Source of the DNA: Chloroflexota bacterium
GTDB taxonomy: Bacteria > Chloroflexota > Anaerolineae > Aggregatilineales > Phototrophicaceae
DNA: 33,519 nucleotides
Direction: 5' to 3'
NCBI GenBank assembly: GCA_011525385.1
Contig: WTGF01000032.1
Location: 1 to 33,519, forward strand
Shown here: positions 31,810 through 33,519 of the stretch, piece after piece
Position numbering within the stretch: position 1 is the first letter of the stretch
Layout: the number at the start of each line of letters is the position of its first letter
Translations under genes and position numbers: made by a program
Notes under the pieces: model-generated
Told to the model about the DNA's origin: nothing
Seen by the model: only the letters and a program-made list of their open reading frames with translations
Database searches by the model: none

Positions 31810-33168
31810 ATGCCGGCTCAAAATGCGCCCAACATTCTGCTCATCATGACCGACCAGCATCGCTGGGATTACCTGGGTTGCGCAGGCGCGGATCACGTTG
31901 ATACACCGAATATCGACCGATTGGCGGCTTCCGGCCTTCGCTTCACAAACGCCTTTACCAACGCGCCCGTCTGCGCGCCAGCGCGGATCGGTCTTGCGAC
32001 CGGCATGCACCCGGCGCGAATCGGTACACTGGATAACAACTGCTATCTACCGTTAGGCTTGCCGACTTACTATCAAAGGCTGCGCGACAGCGGCTATCGC
32101 GTCGGCTGCGTCGGCAAGCTCGACCTGGCAAAGCCCGACACATACAACGGGCGTCATGGCGATCGTCCGCAGGTCTATCGCTGGGGCTTCACCCATCCCG
32201 AGGAAGTGGAAGGCAAGATGCACGCGGCGCAGGGCGATCCGAGCGCGCCACACGGACCCTACACGCACTATCTGAGTGCCCAAGGGCGTTTGAAGTCATT
32301 CTGGGAGGACTACCGCAAGCGAGACGAAGCTGGCTGGATCTTTGACGTCTCTCACGATTCAGTACTGCCGACTGAAGACTTTCACGACACATATATTGGT
32401 CGACGGGCCGCGCGTTGGATCGAGAATATCGCCGATGATTTCCCCTGGCATCTCTTTGTCAGCTTCGTCGGACCACACGATCCCTTTGACCCGCCGACGG
32501 AATATGCCGCACAGTTTCGGGATGCCCCCATGCCGGATGCCATCCCGAAGAATCGGGACGGGAAACCGCAGTGGATACTCAATCGCCAGAAGGATTTCAG
32601 CACCGAGGAACTCGCGTGTATTCGCCGCCAGTACTGCGCGCTGATCAAGCTGATAGATGATCAGGTTGGCGCCCTCCTGGATGCGCTTGAAGCGCGTGAT
32701 ATGCTGGACAATACCTATATCGTTTTCACCAGCGATCACGGCGAGATGCTGGGCGATCACGGCTTGTTCCAGAAGCAGGCGCCCTACGAGCCGTCCATGC
32801 ACATTCCGCTGATCGTGTCTGGCCCCGGCATCGAGCAGGGCGTCGTATCGGAAGCGCTTGTCGATATGTTTGATCTCAATCCGACCATCTGCGCGCTGGC
32901 TGATGTGGAGCCCGCGCCGAATCTGGACGCGCGCTCTTTCGATCAGATTTTACTTGGCGCGCAAGACGCGCACCGGCAAGAAATCATTTCAGCTTTGACG
33001 AATTTTCGCTGCCTGCGAACGCGCGCTCACAAGTTTGTTGATAACATGAATGACTTGCCGGAGTTATATGATTTGCTGAATGATCCCGGGGAAACCCATA
33101 ACATAGCGGATGATCGCCCCGATCAAGTTGCTGCTATGCGTGATCAGCTCCAGCAATGTTTCGGATGA
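31810..33168 (+). CDS. Family S1 sulfatase
   Basis: A 452-residue alkaline-phosphatase-fold sulfatase that would release sulfate from a sulfated sugar or other ester. The formylglycine site is CAPAR at 55-59 in VCAPARIGLATG, with Cys55 to be converted. Calcium ligands appear as Asp15 (LLIMTDQH) and Asp309-His310 (VFTSDHGEMLGDHG), and GPHDPF carries His223. It ends with the family's LYDLLNDPGETHNIADD. ATG 31810 is chosen over TTG 31786 because GGGGAG at 31793-31798 lies before it and family members start near APNILLI. No signal peptide is seen. A maturation enzyme gene is not in the window. Confidence 0.93.
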   Translation: MPAQNAPNILLIMTDQHRWDYLGCAGADHVDTPNIDRLAASGLRFTNAFTNAPVCAPARIGLATGMHPARIGTLDNNCYLPLGLPTYYQRLRDSGYRVGCVGKLDLAKPDTYNGRHGDRPQVYRWGFTHPEEVEGKMHAAQGDPSAPHGPYTHYLSAQGRLKSFWEDYRKRDEAGWIFDVSHDSVLPTEDFHDTYIGRRAARWIENIADDFPWHLFVSFVGPHDPFDPPTEYAAQFRDAPMPDAIPKNRDGKPQWILNRQKDFSTEELACIRRQYCALIKLIDDQVGALLDALEARDMLDNTYIVFTSDHGEMLGDHGLFQKQAPYEPSMHIPLIVSGPGIEQGVVSEALVDMFDLNPTICALADVEPAPNLDARSFDQILLGAQDAHRQEIISALTNFRCLRTRAHKFVDNMNDLPELYDLLNDPGETHNIADDRPDQVAAMRDQLQQCFG

Positions 33169-33328
33169 AAGATAAACCGCGCCTTCAACGCCTGGAAGAT
33201 AAAGGAGTGACGCAGTTAAGTGTAAGTCAAAGGCGCTTGCTATGTCTGCCTTAAGGAGGACCCTATATCAAAACAGCCTTGTCACATATCGCGATGCGAT
33301 ACCAAACGATCGCCTAAAGGAGAGAAAA
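33169..33328. other. Leader region upstream of the substrate-binding protein gene
   Basis: This 160-base stretch contains TAAGGAGGA near 33252-33260 with no start codon at proper spacing, and the partly palindromic ATCGCGATGCGAT near 33289. No firm promoter is seen. Co-transcription from the sulfatase gene remains possible. Confidence 0.4.
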
Positions 33329-33519
33329 ATGCTTAAGCAAACTGAATCAAGAATAAGGATATTGGCGCTTCTGGCTTTAGTATTGCTGCTGGCAATCCCG
33401 GCCGGCGCGCAGGACGCGATGAACGAATTTGTCATCGGTGTTAGCGAAACAGTCGTGACGCTCGATATGGGCGTGCGCAGCCCGTCACTGGCGCATAAGC
33501 AGGTCAGCTACGCGATCTA
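33329..33519 (+). CDS. ABC transporter substrate-binding protein (family 5-like), 5' part
   Basis: The gene runs off the window after 63 codons. ATG 33329 follows AGGAG by six bases. The product starts MLKQTESRIR, then a hydrophobic core LALLALVLLLAIPAG and a likely cleavage after GAQ or DA, giving a secreted or lipid-free exported protein. The mature start FVIGVSETVVTLDMGVRS fits peptide/sugar-oligomer binding proteins (SBP_bac_5), which often begin LxIGxSxxxxTLDP. Position after a sulfatase suggests uptake of the same substrate class. The family call rests on a short segment. Confidence 0.6.
   Translation, partial: MLKQTESRIRILALLALVLLLAIPAGAQDAMNEFVIGVSETVVTLDMGVRSPSLAHKQVSYAI

Overview
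The window is a gene-dense bacterial chromosome segment of moderately high GC. I find about 34 protein genes and no rRNA, tRNA or CRISPR array. The mix of genes (DUF4013 membrane protein, DUF3052 protein, PIN-TRAM membrane protein, oligoendopeptidase F, a zinc-free S4, phytanoyl-CoA dioxygenase and sulfatase-type enzymes) and the many G/C-rich hairpin repeats between genes fit a Chloroflexota bacterium, perhaps Anaerolineae-like. That is an inference from overall impression; no marker gene settles it.

Layout. 1-258: hairpin repeat and a possible gene remnant. 259-4063 (minus): enoyl-CoA hydratase, an unknown protein and a sulfotransferase-like protein in one operon, preceded by a GT9 glycosyltransferase. 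4320-6931 (plus): DUF4013 protein and PIN-TRAM protein, separated by about 880 bases of repeat-rich gene-free DNA. 7255-10667 (plus): pepF, DUF3052, an ADP-heptose-type nucleotidyltransferase and two small unknown genes in tight order. 10802-11428 (minus): a lone rpsD with its own terminator. 11810-14901 (minus): small conserved protein, phytanoyl-CoA dioxygenase and a GT39-like membrane glycosyltransferase. 15053-15451 (minus): small glycine-rich membrane protein. 15608-19021 (plus): histidine kinase with a degenerate receiver, GT4 glycosyltransferase and tandem-GNAT acetyltransferase. 19155-21424 (plus): cysS and rlmB. 21415-23412 (minus): unknown protein and MFS exporter. 23701-25526: pcm and a PQQ-type sugar dehydrogenase, convergent. 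25685-26113: DUF1917-like protein. 26394-27668 (minus): metY. 27762-30028: a restriction-modification island. 29975-31661 (minus): EamA transporter and an acetylesterase-like hydrolase. 31810-33519 (plus): sulfatase and the start of a secreted ABC substrate-binding protein.

The most notable structure is the restriction-modification island. A Type II-like endonuclease and a beta-class DNA methyltransferase overlap by one base, and a small membrane protein lies divergent to them. The segment is bounded by a 56-bp direct repeat that duplicates the 3' end of the neighbouring EamA transporter gene. Four of the five differences between the copies are synonymous, so one copy seems to have evolved as coding sequence before ending up as a fragment. 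Removing one repeat plus the cargo restores a simple transporter-metY arrangement. This matches the known idea of R-M insertion with long target duplication, with the added twist of a diverged, possibly imported, gene end.

The other recurring theme is repeats: hairpins with a C/T-rich arm, often one internal stem mismatch, and a conserved C-rich flank; an 84-bp dispersed element with a central palindrome; and a nested inverted repeat of about 300 bp. I found no clearly new multi-gene system. The degenerate-receiver kinase cluster, the dioxygenase-glycosyltransferase cluster and the island's membrane protein are the best leads.
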